From Poa pratensis (taxonomy: Eukaryota > Streptophyta > Magnoliopsida > Poales > Poaceae): a DNA stretch of 64,000 nt. The position numbers and the translations under genes are program-made. The notes beneath the pieces were generated by a model. That model made no database searches and was not told where the DNA came from. It saw nothing but the letters and a program-made list of their open reading frames with translations. Shown here piece by piece: positions 43,039 through 55,754 of this stretch. Position 1 is the first letter of the stretch. Each line of letters opens with the position of its first letter. The stretch lies in NCBI GenBank assembly GCA_947311845.1, contig CAMZMU010000059.1, positions 54,521,461 to 54,585,460 on the forward strand. Reading direction: 5' to 3'.

Positions 43039-44588
43039 TATGTTTTGGCACATGAACGTGAGAGGAGGGCGTCGGTGCGCGGCGGTCCGTCGCTGGCGTG
43101 CAGGCCTGCCACCTAGGGAGTAAATGAGACCAACTCCGCACGTGCGTTTCCCCGTGTGAACGCGAGCCTGGGAATAGCGGGCGCCGCGCCGCGATAGGAC
43201 CGACGCGGCGCTCCCGTCCGTCCTCGCTTTCGCAATCTATTGGGCCGTCGGCGGCGCAGGGATGTCATGCGCATGGATCACCTAGCTAGCCTGCAACAGC
43301 ATTTATTTCACGTGCGTGTTTTGCTGTGGTCCTCGCGTCTCTTGCGTGCGTACGTGGGACTCGGAGGTGGACGTGCCACGCACTACCATCTGTGTAATTT
43401 GGCATTCAGGATAAGAAAGATTACAGTAACTAACTTTTTTTGGGTGTATAGTGCGACGTGACTTGGAGAGCAAACTTGTACTGAAGCCCACAGTTGAAGT
43501 GTACATACACAGAAGAATAGACAAGACAATGTTTTGGTTCATAGTCTTAAAAACCCCTAGCGGCTAGCGCTTCGGTGGAGACGATGACGCATTGAACAAG
43601 TACTTCCGGCCGGCCATGTTTCAGTGCCGCCGCGACTGGTTCCAGAGCCGAGCCATGGCGTGGGAACCATGATGCTTCCGCCTAAGTTGCCATGAATGAA
43701 GTTTATTGCAGTGTGGTTAGGATTTGTTTCCAACAAAAATTTCGCACCTTATCATTTGCGGTTGTGATGACACTTCTATTGATTAATACCAACCCTCTAC
43801 CCAGCGAAAAAACGTTCTCGCAACGGTGTTTGATATAGGATCGGGATTCCTCACCCTGCATTCGACGTCCCCTTCATGCCGTCATTGTTGGCTTCTCTTT
43901 GCAGCCTGCCGAATTCCTCGCCACAGTTACAAATCCCTAGCTCAGGCTATGTGGAGCACGTGCGCCATCGAGCTAGGCACACGATGCACCATCGGCTTGT
44001 CCAGCCGTCCAGGTACTGCATTCTACTTAGGCATGCTTGTAAATTTTATATTCATAACGGTGTTCTTAGGAAAAAAGATTTTTACGGTACCGCGTTTGTT
44101 TTAGATAATGTGTGCCATTACTGCAGAGCCGACTAAAACCGTGCCTTTTTTCTGAGGGTGGACTGAAACCGTACATTACCACTACTAAGTGTTAAATTTG
44201 GAGATTTGAAAATACGCATGTTCAGATCCACACATTTGTCATTTTGTATTAACCTAGAATATAAGGTATTTGAAGTTAATTTTTTACATGTTTGTGGAAT
44301 ACACCATTGGATTCATCCATATGTCTTTCAATTTTTTTGAAACTCATAAATATTGTTTTTGATGTTTTTTAAAACACCGATATCACTAATGCTCGGGAGT
44401 ACATAGCGTTGAAACATATCGGAGCCCAAAAGGTATGGCGATACCCATTAGCCCATTCCGCCTCAAAGCCCATCACCGTTCATCAAAACCCCCAGCCGCC
44501 ACCCTCCGCCGAGACGCGCGAGCTCCGGTAGGGTTTTACACTCCACCTCTGCACGGCGACGAGCAGCGGCGGCGAGCCCACCGACACC
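43039..44588. other. Intergenic region upstream of TOM7
   Basis: Mixed GC-rich (43050-43380) and A/T-rich (44130-44430) sequence. Nothing coding was recognised before the TOM7 leader at about 44435-44588, which is pyrimidine- and GC-rich like a grass 5' UTR. Confidence 0.5.
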
Positions 44589-44876
44589 ATGCCAGAGAAC
44601 CACCCACCGGCACCGACCACGACGCCCCCGACCCGCTCGTCCCCGAAGCCGAAGCCCAAGTGGAGGGGCCTCGGGAGGAAGCCGCCGGGCCCCACGCGCG
44701 CGGAGGCGGCGGCGGCGGCGCGGCGCTCGGCGAGGGAGCGGGAGCTGTGGGCCGCGTGGGCGCTCAACGTGGCCAAGGTGGCGGCTCACTACGGCTTCAT
44801 CCCCCTCGTCATCGCCGTCGGCGTCCTCAAGTCCGACCCCAGGCCCTCCCTCTTCCACCTCATCGCCCCCTTCTGA
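44589..44876 (+). CDS. TOM7: Mitochondrial import receptor subunit TOM7
   Basis: The 95-residue product matches plant TOM7, a small tail-anchored component of the outer-membrane TOM complex that modulates complex assembly during protein import. The conserved part is the C-terminal half: [20 protein letters not shown] at residues 52-71, continuing [20 protein letters not shown]. It contains the single membrane segment (about 64-80) and the invariant HYGFIPLV. The N-terminal extension is Pro/Lys/Arg-rich and poorly conserved, which explains a length above the usual 70-80. The gene is intronless. Other in-frame upstream ATGs are not needed to cover the conserved domain. A duplicated non-coding stretch lies downstream. 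Confidence 0.9.
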   Translation: MPENHPPAPTTTPPTRSSPKPKPKWRGLGRKPPGPTRAEAAAAARRSARERELWAAWALNVAKVAAHYGFIPLVIAVGVLKSDPRPSLFHLIAPF

Positions 44877-45104
44877 TCGACCCGCCCGCTAGTGCTCTGT
44901 TGAACTAGAGGTGGAATGGCGTACTGTAGTAGTTTTTCAGTGACCTGTTATTATTATCTGTGATCGATGCTGGTACTTCTGCACTGATGATGTTTTGCTG
45001 CCTGGGGATCGGAACCTCTGAACCTGCATCCTTTTGCATAATTCCGATGATGAATGCTAAATGAGTGATGCGATTGATATTTATCTGTGTGGATTTATGT
45101 GTGA

Positions 45105-46600
45105 TTGAAAGGTGGTCCCTTTTGCCTCCTTGTGAGGTGCTGCAGGAATCTGTGTTTCCTTGCCCGTTCTTTGGGCAAAACCATTAGTGGGTTGGGTTAC
45201 GATTATGGTCTTGATGGATTCTGTTGGTAATCCGCTAGTATTGGAAAGATCCGTGATGAAATCTTGTGTTTTCATGGTTTGCAAGTTTAACTGTGCATGG
45301 TTCTACTCTTGTTGCATTTCTTCAACAACTAATGGGCTCTCAGTGTCAGTGGGTAAATGTTCAGGTAGGATAACTTTTGTGTTCCGTATTGGATAGCTTT
45401 GATTAGGCTGTGAGCATACATGTCTGACGTTGTTCATCCAATGTGTTATCTGTATATCCTGAGCTATTGTGGCTATATGTCCTTACTTTTATGCGATTTT
45501 TGTTGTTGCCGCGCCTCTCTCAAGATTTTTACTACTGCTGCTGGTATTTATGCAATGCTGATTTACTGAGAATAAATAAGTGCTGGTATCTTATATCCGT
45601 GTTCTCGATGCCTAGCATGTGAAATGTGGATCTGGATGATGCATGCCATGTCATATTTGCAACTTTATGAGATGTTGTCCATCTTAAGTAGAAGAGTGTT
45701 GCTTCGTGCCCATTTGTCCACAACTGATATTTTGTAGGGATCAAACCCTGGATCGTTTTGCTACCTTGACTATTCTTGTTATTATCCAGACCCTCATTCA
45801 AAAGCAAAGAAAGAAAGATGAATAAGCAAAGCGAAGGCCAAGCCTGATCTCCCTTTCCCTTGAGATATGGTGAACTCCTAAAATAGGCTTTATTTGTTCG
45901 TATGATTTGGAAGAATACTATAATAAGCCACTCCTGAAAATGGGCTGCCTACTCAGAACCAAATATTGAACTTGGTGTGGATTCTGGTTTTTCTCATGCG
46001 TGTATGCCTTACATATGAAAGGTGGTCTTTTTTGCCAAATTCTTTGCCCAAATTATAAGTGGGTTGATATTATTGTCTGGATGGATGTCTGTTCGTAATC
46101 AACTGGAATTGGAAATAACTACGATAAGATCTTGTGTTGTCATCAATATTTTGCAAGTTTCATCATGCATGCTTCTACAGTTCTTGCATTTCTCAGCAGT
46201 TAGGTTGCTCTTGGTGGTTAAATATCCCGTTCTTCCATAATTGGAGAGTTTTAATTAGGTTGTGAGCCTACATACCAGACATTTCCCATCCACGTTGTTA
46301 TTTGTATACCCCGAGCTTGTGGTTAAATGTGCTTACTTTTATGTGATCTTTATTATGACTGACCCTCTTTTATTTTTTCTACTATTGATGATGGCATTTA
46401 TGCAATGCTGTGTTATACTGCGAATAATTACTGTTGATATCTCATATTTGTATTCTATCTGCCTGTGGATTGGTGTGGTGCCTGCCTTACTTTGTGTAAC
46501 ATGTCATCTTATGCAATCTTTGCAATCTCGTGGGATGTTGTCGACCATAAGCAGAAGAGTTTTGTTTTGTGCCCGTGTGTTTGGGCAGTTGGTTAATTTC
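45105..46600. repeat. Diverged tandem duplication 3' of TOM7
   Basis: Copy 1 (about 45105-45730) and copy 2 (about 46012-46600) share ordered blocks: GAAAGGTGGTC, CTTTGGGCAAA / CTTTGCCCAAA, TGGGTTG, GATGAAATCTTGTGTT / GATAAGATCTTGTGTT, TTTGCAAGTTT, TTATGCAATGCTG and AAGCAGAAGAGT-like motifs. Identity is moderate, so the event is old. Neither copy has a conserved ORF. The region 44877-47459 contains no gene beyond the 3' UTRs of TOM7 and asparagine synthetase. Confidence 0.78.
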
Positions 46601-47459
46601 AATAGGTTATGGTCATTTTGTCAATGTGTATGGTGTATTGGTGTCAGAAATATCAGGAAATGTATATCGTGTTCAGTTTTTTGCAAGTTGTACTTGACAG
46701 CCTTGTGTTGTTTTTCATTTATTCCATAATGGCTGGTTCGTGCTTCATTGTCCGCGTCCGTTTTTAATGTTTTCTGTCAATTGGCTTCTTGAATTGGAGA
46801 CTTTGCCAGAATTCGAGTGTTTACGGTGTCAGTGAACATAGCTGACTTTTTTCATTCAAGGTAGGTTGTCAGTTCTACTAGGGTGATCTTCTATCGAGAT
46901 TTGCCACACTGTAGAACCTGGTTGGATAACTGGAGGCAGACCCGTCAGCAATTTCAAATCTCGCGAACCTGGTTGCAGCTGGAATGTCAATTCTGTTTCC
47001 ACCCTTTGCTTGATAGAGCGAACAAATCAATGTGTTATTGTCGTTTCTACAAAACAAAAAACTATTACTGAACAACTTTTGATCCATGGATGAGTTTCAA
47101 ATTTATGTATGTCAGATGTTGGTTCAAATCTCAGTTACTTAGGCAAAGAATATTCATCAACCAGCTTTCGTTTTGATACATATGTTGATGTCCAGTAAAT
47201 CAATAAGCCTAGAAAATATCATCTAATCTCGTAAACATCATTGGAATTCAAAAAAGCTTTGCAGTTTGCAAACCAAACACTGGTAACTATGCCACGGTGA
47301 GATATGTACAAATCAAAATAAGTAAAATAAGGGTACAAACATGAACAAAAGCAAATAATTCCTGCACCGGCATGCTTGAACTAATTAAGGACAAGTTGCA
47401 AACCAGAATTAAACTAAACGACCGTATCTTCGAAACATTTCCTGAGAACATGTCAAGGG

Positions 47460-50400
47460 TTAAACAACAGCGGCTGGGGAAACAGTTTTGACTAGGCTTT
47501 CGCCATGGGCTGGACGAAAGGCGCTCTCTGAGACAGGAGCAGGAGCCTTTTCTGGAACGTCTTCATACGCCGCGTCATGCACACCGAGAGCAGCGCGGCC
47601 AGACGGATCGAGGAGCTTGGACCAGGCGGCATCCCATTCAACAGCTTTGGCAGTGCTGCATGCCACACTGGGACCTCCTGGTACCGTTGACCTAGCAGCA
47701 GGCTGCATAATTGAAATGTTAGTTAAGTGGAGAGCAGGAATTGTGGCTCTGAATATCAAATGCTGGTGGTAGCTTCTGGACCTTGGGATAGAATTTCTCA
47801 AATACTGTCCTGTAGTAGTAGGCTTCTTTTGTTGTGGGTGTGTTCTCAGGGTAAACAAAGCTAGCATTCGCCATCATGGAATCCGACACCTGGACATGAA
47901 CAGAAAAATAGTCAATTCTGATGGGGGTAAAGTGATACGAAACCATAGCAAGTCAAATAAATAAGCTGTGAACGCATGAATAGTTTGACAAAGAAACGAT
48001 GGTATACATGTTCATTAGCATGGTCCTTCAGTCCATCAATCCAACTGTACCCAACACCGTCACTGAATTGTTCCTTTTGCCTGTAAAGAATATGCTGTTC
48101 ACAGAAAAAAAAATCCCTTATGAGCATAGAAGCAAGTATGTGCAAATAACAGAGCAAATATAACACAATTAAAAGATAAACTTCTCCAACCTTGGGTAAA
48201 TAGGGCTTCTCCTCATCATCAAATGCATTACGCAGAACCCATTTCTCAATCCGGCCAAGATCGCGTCTTATCTAGTTTTGCAAGATGATAATATAAGAAA
48301 GTGATAATGCTAGTTACAGTAAATGGAAGTGTATTATTGCAAGACACTACATACCATCTTACACTCAGGATCCATGTCCATTGCTACATTGATGAAGTTT
48401 TTGTCAAGGAATGGAACACGAGCTTCAAGACCCCAGGCAGAAGTTGATTTGTTCGCTCTTAAACAATCATATAAATGGAGAGCTTTTATCTAAAGGTCAG
48501 CCAAAAACAACTCTAATAAGTTCGTCAGCTGACCATGCTGTACATATACATATACATCATTTAAACAACTTGCATGTAAACTAAAAGGACCGATGATGTC
48601 TTTAATTACCTTCCGACATGTTTCCTCGTGGAATTCCTTCTTGTTTGGTGCCTTATGAAAATAAAGGTAACCACCAAATATTTCATCAGAACCTTCTCCC
48701 GAAAGAACCATCTTCACGCCCAAAGATTTGATTTTACGAGACATTAAGAACATTGGGGTACTTGCTCTAATTGTCGTTACATCATATGTTTCGACGTGGT
48801 AGATAACTTCTTCCAATGCATCAATGCCCTCCTGGGATTTTGACAAATAAGTAAAGACTTCAAAATGTCTCTTCCTCTAGGTAAAATAAAGATAAAAGAT
48901 AGTGAACCTGCACTGTGAAGTGTAATTCATGATGGACTGTGCCAAGGTAGTCAGCAACTTCCTTAGCAGCTTTAAGGTCAGGAGAACCCTACAAAATGGA
49001 ACATACTAGAACGGCTATCATAATGTATCTTCTTATAATCACTCCATCGAGAATCTCTCTTTTGTCTTGTCAAAGATACTCATAACAGCAAGAAAATAAC
49101 TTGATTTTTTAAAGATGACCTGAAGTGATCCTCAGCAATGAGGATACAACAGTAACCAATATTGAAAGTACCTTCAAACCAATGCAAAAGGTGTGCAGTT
49201 TGTTTCCCCACTGCCTGGCAACTTTTGTTTCTGCCAAGTGCCGTGAAACAACAGAAGCAACCAACGAAGAGTCAAGTCCCCCAGATAAGAGAACACCAAA
49301 TGGCACATCTGTCATTAGCCTCTTAATAACAGCCTGCGAAATTTGCAATTTATCTAAGAAAATATAGTACATGATATGCGCAAAAAAAAAGCTTATGAAC
49401 TATGTTTCGGATGCAATAATTTATTTAGACTTCCTACATACTAGATACCAATTAGCGAAGAGCTTAATACAAAAACAACACACTAAAAACATCATTGTGA
49501 TTGTGGGGTGCCACAATAACCTAACCTATTATTACTCATAAATTATCAACCGGGGTGTTGCAAACAAGCATTGCCTAACCAGAGGCATCCATACATCATA
49601 TCAGCATGACAGAAAACCGAGAATATATTAACATGAAAATACTTTATACATCACAAAAGGTACGAAATGTAACAGAGAGCATAAGCAAAGTCACGACCTT
49701 CTCAAAACTCTCTCGGATGACGAGAGGATCATAAGGGGTTGAGGGAATGCTTTCTGAAAACCATGGTGGGTTGTACCACCTCCTTAGGGCACCTACAATA
49801 AATGTTAGCGAACCGATCAGTAGGCAAGACAAATAGATATTTGCAACGTATCTAGTAGCTTATATTATTTTTGTCTTCGGAATTTGCAAATCTGAATTTC
49901 CGGTAAAATGCCTGATGAGACTGTCAATTTATCACAAATGCAAAAAGACATTTGAACCTGTTTTGCTTGAGTACAAGTGTCCAGGGGGAAACGATATGAA
50001 GCGCTCACAATCATCACTCAATGCCTTCATCTCTGAAGAAAACCAAATTGACCCTGGAATAATAATAAAAATACAAATTAAGCATAGTGGATCAGTACCA
50101 ACTAAATAAATCCATAGGATTGTGCCAAGTTGTAACTGATACAAACAGTCCACTGCCTACGTGTTCCAGATTTCGAGGAGGAACATATAAATGATGCTAT
50201 ACTGACAGAAATTAAGACTTCTTTTATTGTTGAGCAATCGATGCAGATTTGAACTGTGTACTTGCAGATACAAACATCCAAACATATTTTTAGACAACTC
50301 GCAGAATAACTCAGAATCTTTGGATAACTAGCTCTGTATAACGACCTGGCAAGTAATGTGCCTACCCACATCTTCACCATCAGACATTCAAGTTGCAATA

Positions 50401-52357
50401 TATCATGAGCGTCACAACCTAGAAACTCCCTTCGTCCGGGTATATAATGTATATTTTGATTGTCTCAAGCTTTGACAAAAAAATTAATCACTAGTCAGAT
50501 TGAACTTCGATAATTAAAATAGGCCTTATATATCCGTACAGAGGGAGTAACGTCTCTATATTCTAGCAATCAAATTCCAGATTGTAGAAGATACCAATCC
50601 AATTGTTTTATGGGAAGCACATGATAGATCTAGGATTATTATCTTTGCAAATTAATTGGCCTTGCTCCTTTCTATTCAAAGGAAATAGGCAAGCGATGTA
50701 CATCTACTTTAATCATAACCTGATTTTGAATGCACCTACATAAAACAAGTTTTTTTCTTCCCCACCATAACCAAGCAAACCATACCGAAAATCCAGACCA
50801 AGATAAATTTGGGAAGAAAAAAATGATAACTTCATGTTCATGGTTTTGTTCAAAGAAACGAAAGAGATATAAGAATGGAGTCCTTGCATACCATCAAGAC
50901 CCCAGCCCATGTATAAAGGACAGATGCCAATAGCGTCACGGGCAGCAATGAAGCTTTTATCACGTGTGTCGAGAAGGACAAATGAGAACATGCCATCCAA
51001 CATATCCACGAATTCTTCCCCGTATTCCTCATACTGTGGAAGCAATATAGTTTGAAAGCACAAATGTTAACAAATAAAATATATGCAGTGGAGGAAAACT
51101 GCTTAGATGAAGAGACTAATGGTGCTGGCAGAAGCTAGACAAGAGGACACCAAAAGAAACTGAACATAGAGAAATATGAGTAGATACTTACTAGGTGAGC
51201 AATAACTTCACAATCACTGCCGGTTTGGAATTTATGAGATTTCAGCTTAGATTTCAGTTCTTCATGATTATAGATCTCTCCATTCACCTGGAAATGCCAA
51301 CCAACAGACAACATGTGGGTAAAAACTATGAAAGACTGAGACATAACCATGTGTTATACAGTGAATGAAATGCGCCGTGGAAAGCACAAAGAAGATGGAC
51401 GGAAACAGCGAAATTCCATTCTCACTCCAGATACATACCGTGACAACAACTGTTTTGTCCTCGTTGTACAACGGCTGGTCTCCAGACGTGGGGTCAACGA
51501 TAGCCAAACGCTGGTGCGCAAGGAAGCAATCCTCATAGCTGTGTAAACCGCTCCAATCAGGGCCTCTGTGCCGTAGCCTGCAAAAAAATGGTAGATTCAG
51601 TTCAGCGGGCGCGTAAGATTTCATATAGTGAAAAAATGTCTGGTCAAACAAAATCAGCACAGAAATCTTAGCCACTACTGTACACAGCATCTCTGGTTCG
51701 AGTTTACTCTAATGCAGCTTCGTGCCGAACAATGACTCGTATTCTAATCTACGTTGAAACCCTGAACACTGTTTCCCCACATGACCCTGCCATGGTTCCT
51801 AGAGACGGAGAAGCTGCCCAGACCTAGTCATGAGACATAGAACTAAGTTGCGCGAACATTTTGGAAAATCGTAGTGTCCAGAATTTCTTGAAGTGCATAC
51901 AGAAGTGAAGTTTTCTGTATGAATATCCTAGCGTAGCATATCCTTAAAATGATTCTTTGAGGTGTATAGACGAGTGGAGTTTTGTGTATCAATTCGTCTG
52001 ACAGAAAGTCCTTCCACCTCGTTAATATATCCACACTAAACAGTCAAATACAACTAGAAATGATAAGTCAAATGGCTGAAAAGAGTAAACAGAACGAAGG
52101 CGACATCATCCATCCATCCATCCATCCAAAACTGTCCCACGTCTCGCCTTCCAACTATTCCATACCACACGAATCCGAGCCACCACCCACCTGATAAATC
52201 TCTAGACCTCCGAGGCGAGCGCGAGCGCGCGCGCACAGACAGAGATACACGGAAAGAGGATGGGGGCGCGTTGTTACCGGCGAGAGAGCTCGATGATGCG
52301 GGAGCGCTTGGCGAGAGAGACGTCGCCGACGCCGAGGACGGCGAGGATGCCGCACAT
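47460..52357 (-). CDS. ASN: Asparagine synthetase (glutamine-hydrolysing), complete, 14 exons
   Basis: The cytosolic enzyme converts aspartate, glutamine and ATP to asparagine and glutamate, loading nitrogen for transport. Exons (minus): 52357-52278, 51577-51439, 51287-51192, 51033-50892, 50053-49958, 49792-49698, 49333-49172, 48988-48908, 48831-48610, 48489-48355, 48271-48191, 48094-48008, 47889-47782, 47702-47460. All borders are GT/AG and phases agree, giving 588 residues and TAA. Met-Cys-Gly at the start supplies the Cys2 nucleophile of the class-II glutamine amidotransferase domain; [15 protein letters not shown] and [10 protein letters not shown] follow. The synthetase domain has the ATP loop SGGLDSS (233-239) and [12 protein letters not shown]. 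The sequence [20 protein letters not shown] resembles the rice chromosome 3 class rather than the seed-type ASN1/ASN2 class, so it may be the wheat ASN3/ASN4 type. Apparently functional. Confidence 0.96.
50426..50547. mobile_element. Stowaway-like MITE in asparagine synthetase intron 4
   Basis: It begins CTCCCTTCGTCCGGGTATAT and ends ATATATCCGTACAGAGGGAG, an imperfect CTCCCTCCGT-type inverted repeat of 122 bp. TA follows on the right; the left flank has diverged (AA). It lies between exon 4 (50892) and exon 5 (50053). Confidence 0.8.
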
Positions 52358-53261
52358 GGCGTGGCGGTCGGCGGCGAGGCGGCTGGGATGGTTCTGGCAG
52401 AAAGGGGAGGGGAAGGCCAAATCCACGGGAGGGACAGTTGTGCGGATGGTGGCGATGGGTTTAGGGAGGTAATTAGGGGTTTGGTGGGCTCGCAACCGTC
52501 GGATTTGGGGTTAGAATAGGGGCGTTAACTCCTTCCTTCCCGGTCCGCTAACCTTAGTTGAGGTCCGAGTTAGCGATCTACTCTCCCAATCTTCAACGGG
52601 CAAAACAAAAACTTTGACGGTCTCTGCAGTTCAATATTTATTTTCCTTGCGAACATACTTATATGTGGGACACATCATATGAAAAATATACTGTCTTGTG
52701 CGAATCGATTTTTTTTTTAAATATTATTTTATATTTTTATTTGAAAAGTAACACGCTTTTTCAAAAAATTCGAAAAACAGCGCGCTGTCGGCGTGGGCCG
52801 TGCCGAAGTCATGCCTTGCCTAAAAGAACAAAGTGTTTTGTTAATTAACTGTATACTCGTTTTCGAATTCAAACCTAAGGAAAAAATCAATTGAAACTGG
52901 ATGCAAAATAGCCTGAAGAAAATATATACTTCCGAATCCGACAAACTAAACAAACCTGACAAACTAAACAAACCGTAAAATTGTGCATGTGTGCATGTGA
53001 TCTTAAAATCAAAGTAGCTGATCCACCATAGAAAAGGGCAGTCAGTCCCCCTCGATCGGGCAAGGAAAGTCTTGCATCGCCCTCGTCCCCCACCAAACAC
53101 GTATCCTCCTCTTATTCCTAGTTGACAAAACACCACCGTCTCCCTCTCTTCCAAGTTGCGCGCATACGCTTAAACCACTACCCAGCATATTTATTTTGTG
53201 TGCGACATCACTCACACCGCCTCCCCTTGGTGAGCATCAGTTCGCTCCACACACACACACA

Positions 53262-53310
<49 letters not shown>

Positions 53311-53911
53311 GTGAAGGGTTTACATGGTCGCCATGTAGTGGCCTTATCAGTAGTAGACCTAGAGTTGCGACGTCAAGCTTCATAGACATGGTAGGGAGGA
53401 ATAAGTTCAAACTCACTACATATGGTCCCAACGAGTCTTCGACGAGCTGCGGTCAAGGTAGAATGAGCAAAAAAAAGGTTTCATTTAGATTCCCTCTTTT
53501 TAAAATCGCATATTAATTTCCTTCGTAATGAACAAAAAAAGTATTACTCAAAGAAGTTATCTACTACGAACTTACTATCGTTGTTCTCTACCACGAACTT
53601 TCTATCACGTGCATGACAAAGCACAACTAGGAAAGTAAGACTAAGATACGCAAGCCTAAAAAAGATTCGTGAAAATAACAAAATATAAAATTAAGAAACA
53701 TAAAAGAGTAGCCTAATCTCACCTCCTTCTGCACGATAAAAATAAGTATCCTTTTCCTTTTCTAGAAAGAAAAAGAGGTGCTTTTTATTTATTTGTTATA
53801 GACTTATCCACTTAAATGAATAAATCATACTCTATTATATTAGTAGCGAATATATATCCCAATCTATTTCCAGGTATTTGTATCAAAACATATTCGGTAG
53901 ATTTTTTTCTT
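52358..53911. other. Asparagine synthetase 5' flank and intergenic DNA
   Basis: The promoter and 5' UTR of asparagine synthetase should lie at 52358-52800. A perfect microsatellite lies at 53248-53308. The rest is A/T-rich, with a T(9) run near 52710, TGACAAACTAAACAAACC repeats near 52940-52975, and no gene. Confidence 0.5.
53248..53308. repeat. Compound microsatellite (CA)n(CT)n
   Basis: Eight CA units run directly into about 22 CT units with no interruption, 0.9 kb upstream of the asparagine synthetase start codon. Long pure runs mutate quickly, so the length probably varies between lines. Confidence 0.95.
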
Positions 53912-53985
53912 CAACAGGACCCATATTTGAACTGGTTACACGAGGATTTTCAGTCCTACGATCTACTAACTGAAACTATCCTGAA
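53912..53985 (-). pseudogene. Plastid-type trnF(GAA)-like pseudo-tRNA
   Basis: On the minus strand the stretch GGACTGAAAATCCTCGTGT is the anticodon stem-loop and start of the variable region of chloroplast tRNA-Phe(GAA), with ACCAGTTCAAAT as the T-arm. The D-arm side (GGATAG then TCAGTT) is also recognisable. Mismatches in the acceptor stem, D-arm and T-stem partner mean it is unlikely to be functional. A nuclear insertion of plastid DNA (or mitochondrial DNA carrying it) is the simplest origin. Surrounding A/T-rich DNA (53640-54000) may belong to the same insertion; not proven. Confidence 0.7.
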
Positions 53986-54613
53986 CTTTTCTTGTGCATA
54001 ATCCTAATAGCGAAGTCGATCTTGTGAGGGTGTTGCTTCAAAACGCAGGTTGATGATTCTACAATTTTGATGTTGCACATGTGTTTTGTGCATGTTACAA
54101 ACTCGTGTGGTTTTGCAGGCTCACGAGCGAGAGCTGGATGATTTTGGGCTACATACGTGTGGTGTGACCTTTTCTTGGGGATCTCTTGCGACCGACCGGG
54201 ATTTGGTGCGTACTCATTTTGTGCTGCGATGTTGTTTTTTGAAATGTTGCAAAGTTCTTGGTACAGTTTTGACTACAACAATGTTGCAATAGTACAAAAA
54301 ATGTTGCATCGAGGTGGAGAGGTATGCTGCAAGAATCAGAACCCTAGATTCAGACATTTTATGAAGATCCGTCCGGCCGACGGTTAGCACGCGCCATAAA
54401 AAACACAATAAAAAAATCGAGATTTTTTTGAACCACAAAAGAAGGGAACATGCGTAACCAATTTCTTATGGAAATGTGAAAGTCCAAAACAGAGACCAGA
54501 ATCCCACAAAAACGATACGACGCTCAAAAGGAAAATCCCCACGTACTCCGTACATCCTCTCCTCTGGCCTTGGAAACTTGACCCTTGATTGGAAGGTTCA
54601 CAGGTGGATCTAG
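53986..54613. other. Intergenic region, nothing recognised
   Basis: Contains repeated TGTTGCA / ATGTTGCAA phrases (54070-54310) of the kind found in some grass DNA elements, but no termini or coding region. Confidence 0.45.
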
Positions 54614-54630
54614 AAACCCAATAAAGACTT

Positions 54631-55696
54631 TTTTTTATAGGATCCACACTGCGTATTCCACAGATTACAACACAGAAACAAATAAAGCACCGAAATACGC
54701 AGACGAACAGGGCAAAGAAACTCAGCACAACGGCGAAGCCTGCCGAAACAGAGCAAACGCCGAACCACCGCGATGCCTAGAGAAGATCTTCACCGCCGCA
54801 GAGCCGCCGGAGACGAAGAACCCAGACCACCACCACTCCCGGAAAGGAGAGAGCCCACTCATGAAGAAAGCCGCAGGAGCCGCCCGCTGCAAGCAACGGA
54901 ACCGAAGTACAATTAACGAGCACGGCCAAGGCTTCTTCTTCCCGCAACCACCACTCCTCCACCACTCCCTGCGCTGAGCTCAAACTTGACCTGCCGGAGC
55001 CGCCGCCGCAGCCCCACCTTGATCACACCTTGTCCCTCGCCTCCACGGCCGGCCAGAGCAAGACGGAGCAAGACGGAGAGGAAGCAGAGCACGCAGACGA
55101 AGACACTCCAGCCCAGACCACCATGGCCAGCCGGAGAAACAAGGACGCGCACCAAAAGTCGACGAAGACCTCCAAGATCCCGAAGAAGCACTTCCTGTAC
55201 AAGCAGAGGAGGCAACCAGCGCGAGGCGCTAGCACTCCGCCGCAGCACCCCCAAGACATGGCCAGGAAAAACCATGCCAAGACGAAGACGGGGGACCAAA
55301 ACTCCGGAAGCCAGCCGCCACCTCCGCCACGGCGACCGCCCTCAGAGCACAAAACCTCGCCGGATCCGTCGATCCGGGAGGGAGCCAAGCCGGAAACTCG
55401 TCGACGCCGCCCCGCAGACCGCCGCCGAGGTGGAGATCGAGCTCCGGAACCCTTATTCGAAAGCGCCGCCGCAGCACCCACCTCGGCAGTGACGCCCCGA
55501 CAACCTAACCTACTATCCACAAGCCTCGGGCATAGATCCGTGGTCTCCCCACTCTCCCACCGCCGCGCCGGCGGCCGGAGAGGGAGGAGACCGACGAATC
55601 GGCCATCGGCGGGAAGAGGAACTTGGACACGCTCCCTTTCGCCTCTCTCTAACAGTAGCAGAGGGGAGGGGAGGGACACAGAGCTTTGAGCACTGT
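54631..55696 (-). mobile_element. Non-LTR retroposon without RT (17-bp target duplication)
   Basis: AAACCCAATAAAGACTT is present at 54614-54630 and 55697-55713. The insert has a T run at its left edge, so its A tail and 3' end are on the minus strand. Its 5' end (right) is GC-rich with TCCCTCCCCTCCCCTCTGCT, and the 3' part ends GTGTGGATCCTATAAAA. The design (GC-rich head, about 1.1-1.4 kb, TTTATTT-like region near the end, A tail, no RT) matches the retroposon in WRKY intron 2. Long open frames on both strands have no known domain. Confidence 0.82.
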
Positions 55697-55754
55697 AAAC
55701 CCAATAAAGACTTGACCCTGTATCGTATGAGATTTCCTAAAATACACGAGCTGT

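Noticed and set aside
42371..43053. 131-215 codon frames on both strands in the Harbinger-type element
   Set aside because: The frames coincide with a biased pyrimidine/GC-rich interior between TIRs, with no domain and no splice evidence.
55023..55689. About 218-codon frames on both strands
   Set aside because: They lie within a retroposon bounded by a 17-bp target duplication; the translations lack domains and are mutually antisense.
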